Shown here in pieces: positions 7,401 to 7,461 of a DNA stretch of 7,461 bases. This DNA comes from Paludibacteraceae bacterium (GTDB lineage: Bacteria > Bacteroidota > Bacteroidia > Bacteroidales > Paludibacteraceae). The notes beneath the pieces were generated by a model that was not told where the DNA came from, did no database searches, and saw nothing but the letters and a program-made list of their open reading frames with translations. The stretch lies in NCBI GenBank assembly GCA_947471245.1, contig CANIXM010000086.1:1-7461 (forward strand), written 5' to 3'. The stretch's first letter is position 1. Every line of letters starts with the position of its first letter. The position numbers and the translations under genes are program-made.

Positions 7401-7461
7401 AACATCAGGTTGGAGACGTAGGATATCACGGATAGAGATGGCTCTATCGTTGATATTTTTA
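7266..7461 (-). CDS. C-terminal fragment of an unrecognised protein, entering from the right edge
   Basis: On the minus strand the frame starting at 7460 is open for 64 codons and ends with TAA at 7266-7268. It has no start codon here, so the gene begins beyond the window. The peptide looks like real protein: a charged amphipathic stretch (RDILRLQPDVILTYN, residues 11-25), a basic/aromatic strand-like part (KANKIYVYRIQF, 35-46) and an acidic-to-basic tail (ELDRYVDIVIRGKK, 51-64). No signal, membrane segment or catalytic motif is recognisable. I do not recognise the family; the PDVILTYN string faintly recalls Rossmann-like or substrate-binding folds, which is too little to name it. The overlapping minus-strand frame ending at 7217 is also open, but it is a Ser/Leu/Phe-rich translation with few charged residues and looks like the shadow. 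The gene converges on asnB, with two hairpins in the 188-base gap. Confidence 0.55.
   Translation of the reverse strand, partial: KNINDRAISIRDILRLQPDVILTYNQLAQTFLFLKANKIYVYRIQFHDSFELDRYVDIVIRGKK

Noticed and set aside
7217..7429. Minus-strand 70-codon open frame with a GTG start
   Set aside because: Its product is Ser/Leu/Ile/Phe-rich with little charge, as expected of a shadow; the neighbouring minus-strand frame ending at 7266 is far more protein-like.
1..7461. CRISPR arrays, tRNA or rRNA genes, insertion sequences
   Set aside because: No regularly spaced repeats, cloverleaf-like segments or transposase motifs were seen on either strand.

Overview
The window reads as a piece of a Bacteroidota chromosome, probably Bacteroidales-like. 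The evidence is moderate AT-richness with AT-rich gaps between genes, start codons without a convincing Shine-Dalgarno sequence, and the gene order gltB-gltD-asnB, which I recall from Bacteroides and Prevotella nitrogen clusters. The lineage is inferred from these traits, not proven.

Layout: bases 1-3797 hold the 3' five-sixths of gltB, the glutamate synthase large subunit, whose first roughly 230 codons lie left of the window. A 158-base gap (3798-3955) follows, with a 7-base tandem repeat, a weak promoter-like element and an 11-bp hairpin. gltD, the glutamate synthase small subunit, is complete at 3956-5368. A 41-base gap with a small hairpin separates it from asnB (5410-7077), a complete glutamine-hydrolysing asparagine synthetase. 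A strong intrinsic terminator (7116-7160) ends the cluster and is followed at once by a second, perfect 12-bp GC-rich hairpin. From 7461 back to 7266 the minus strand carries the last 64 codons of an unrecognised gene entering from the right edge, so it converges on asnB.

How the genes work together: GltB and GltD form NADPH-type glutamate synthase, which turns glutamine plus 2-oxoglutarate into two glutamates. AsnB spends glutamine and ATP to amidate aspartate to asparagine. All three genes point the same way and share one clear terminator, so they look like one ammonia-assimilation and amide-nitrogen operon, with possible extra control in the gltB-gltD gap.

The three main genes are well-conserved housekeeping enzymes with intact catalytic motifs, and I see no evidence for a new biological system. 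The less explained parts are the structured gaps, the double hairpin after asnB, and the partial minus-strand gene.
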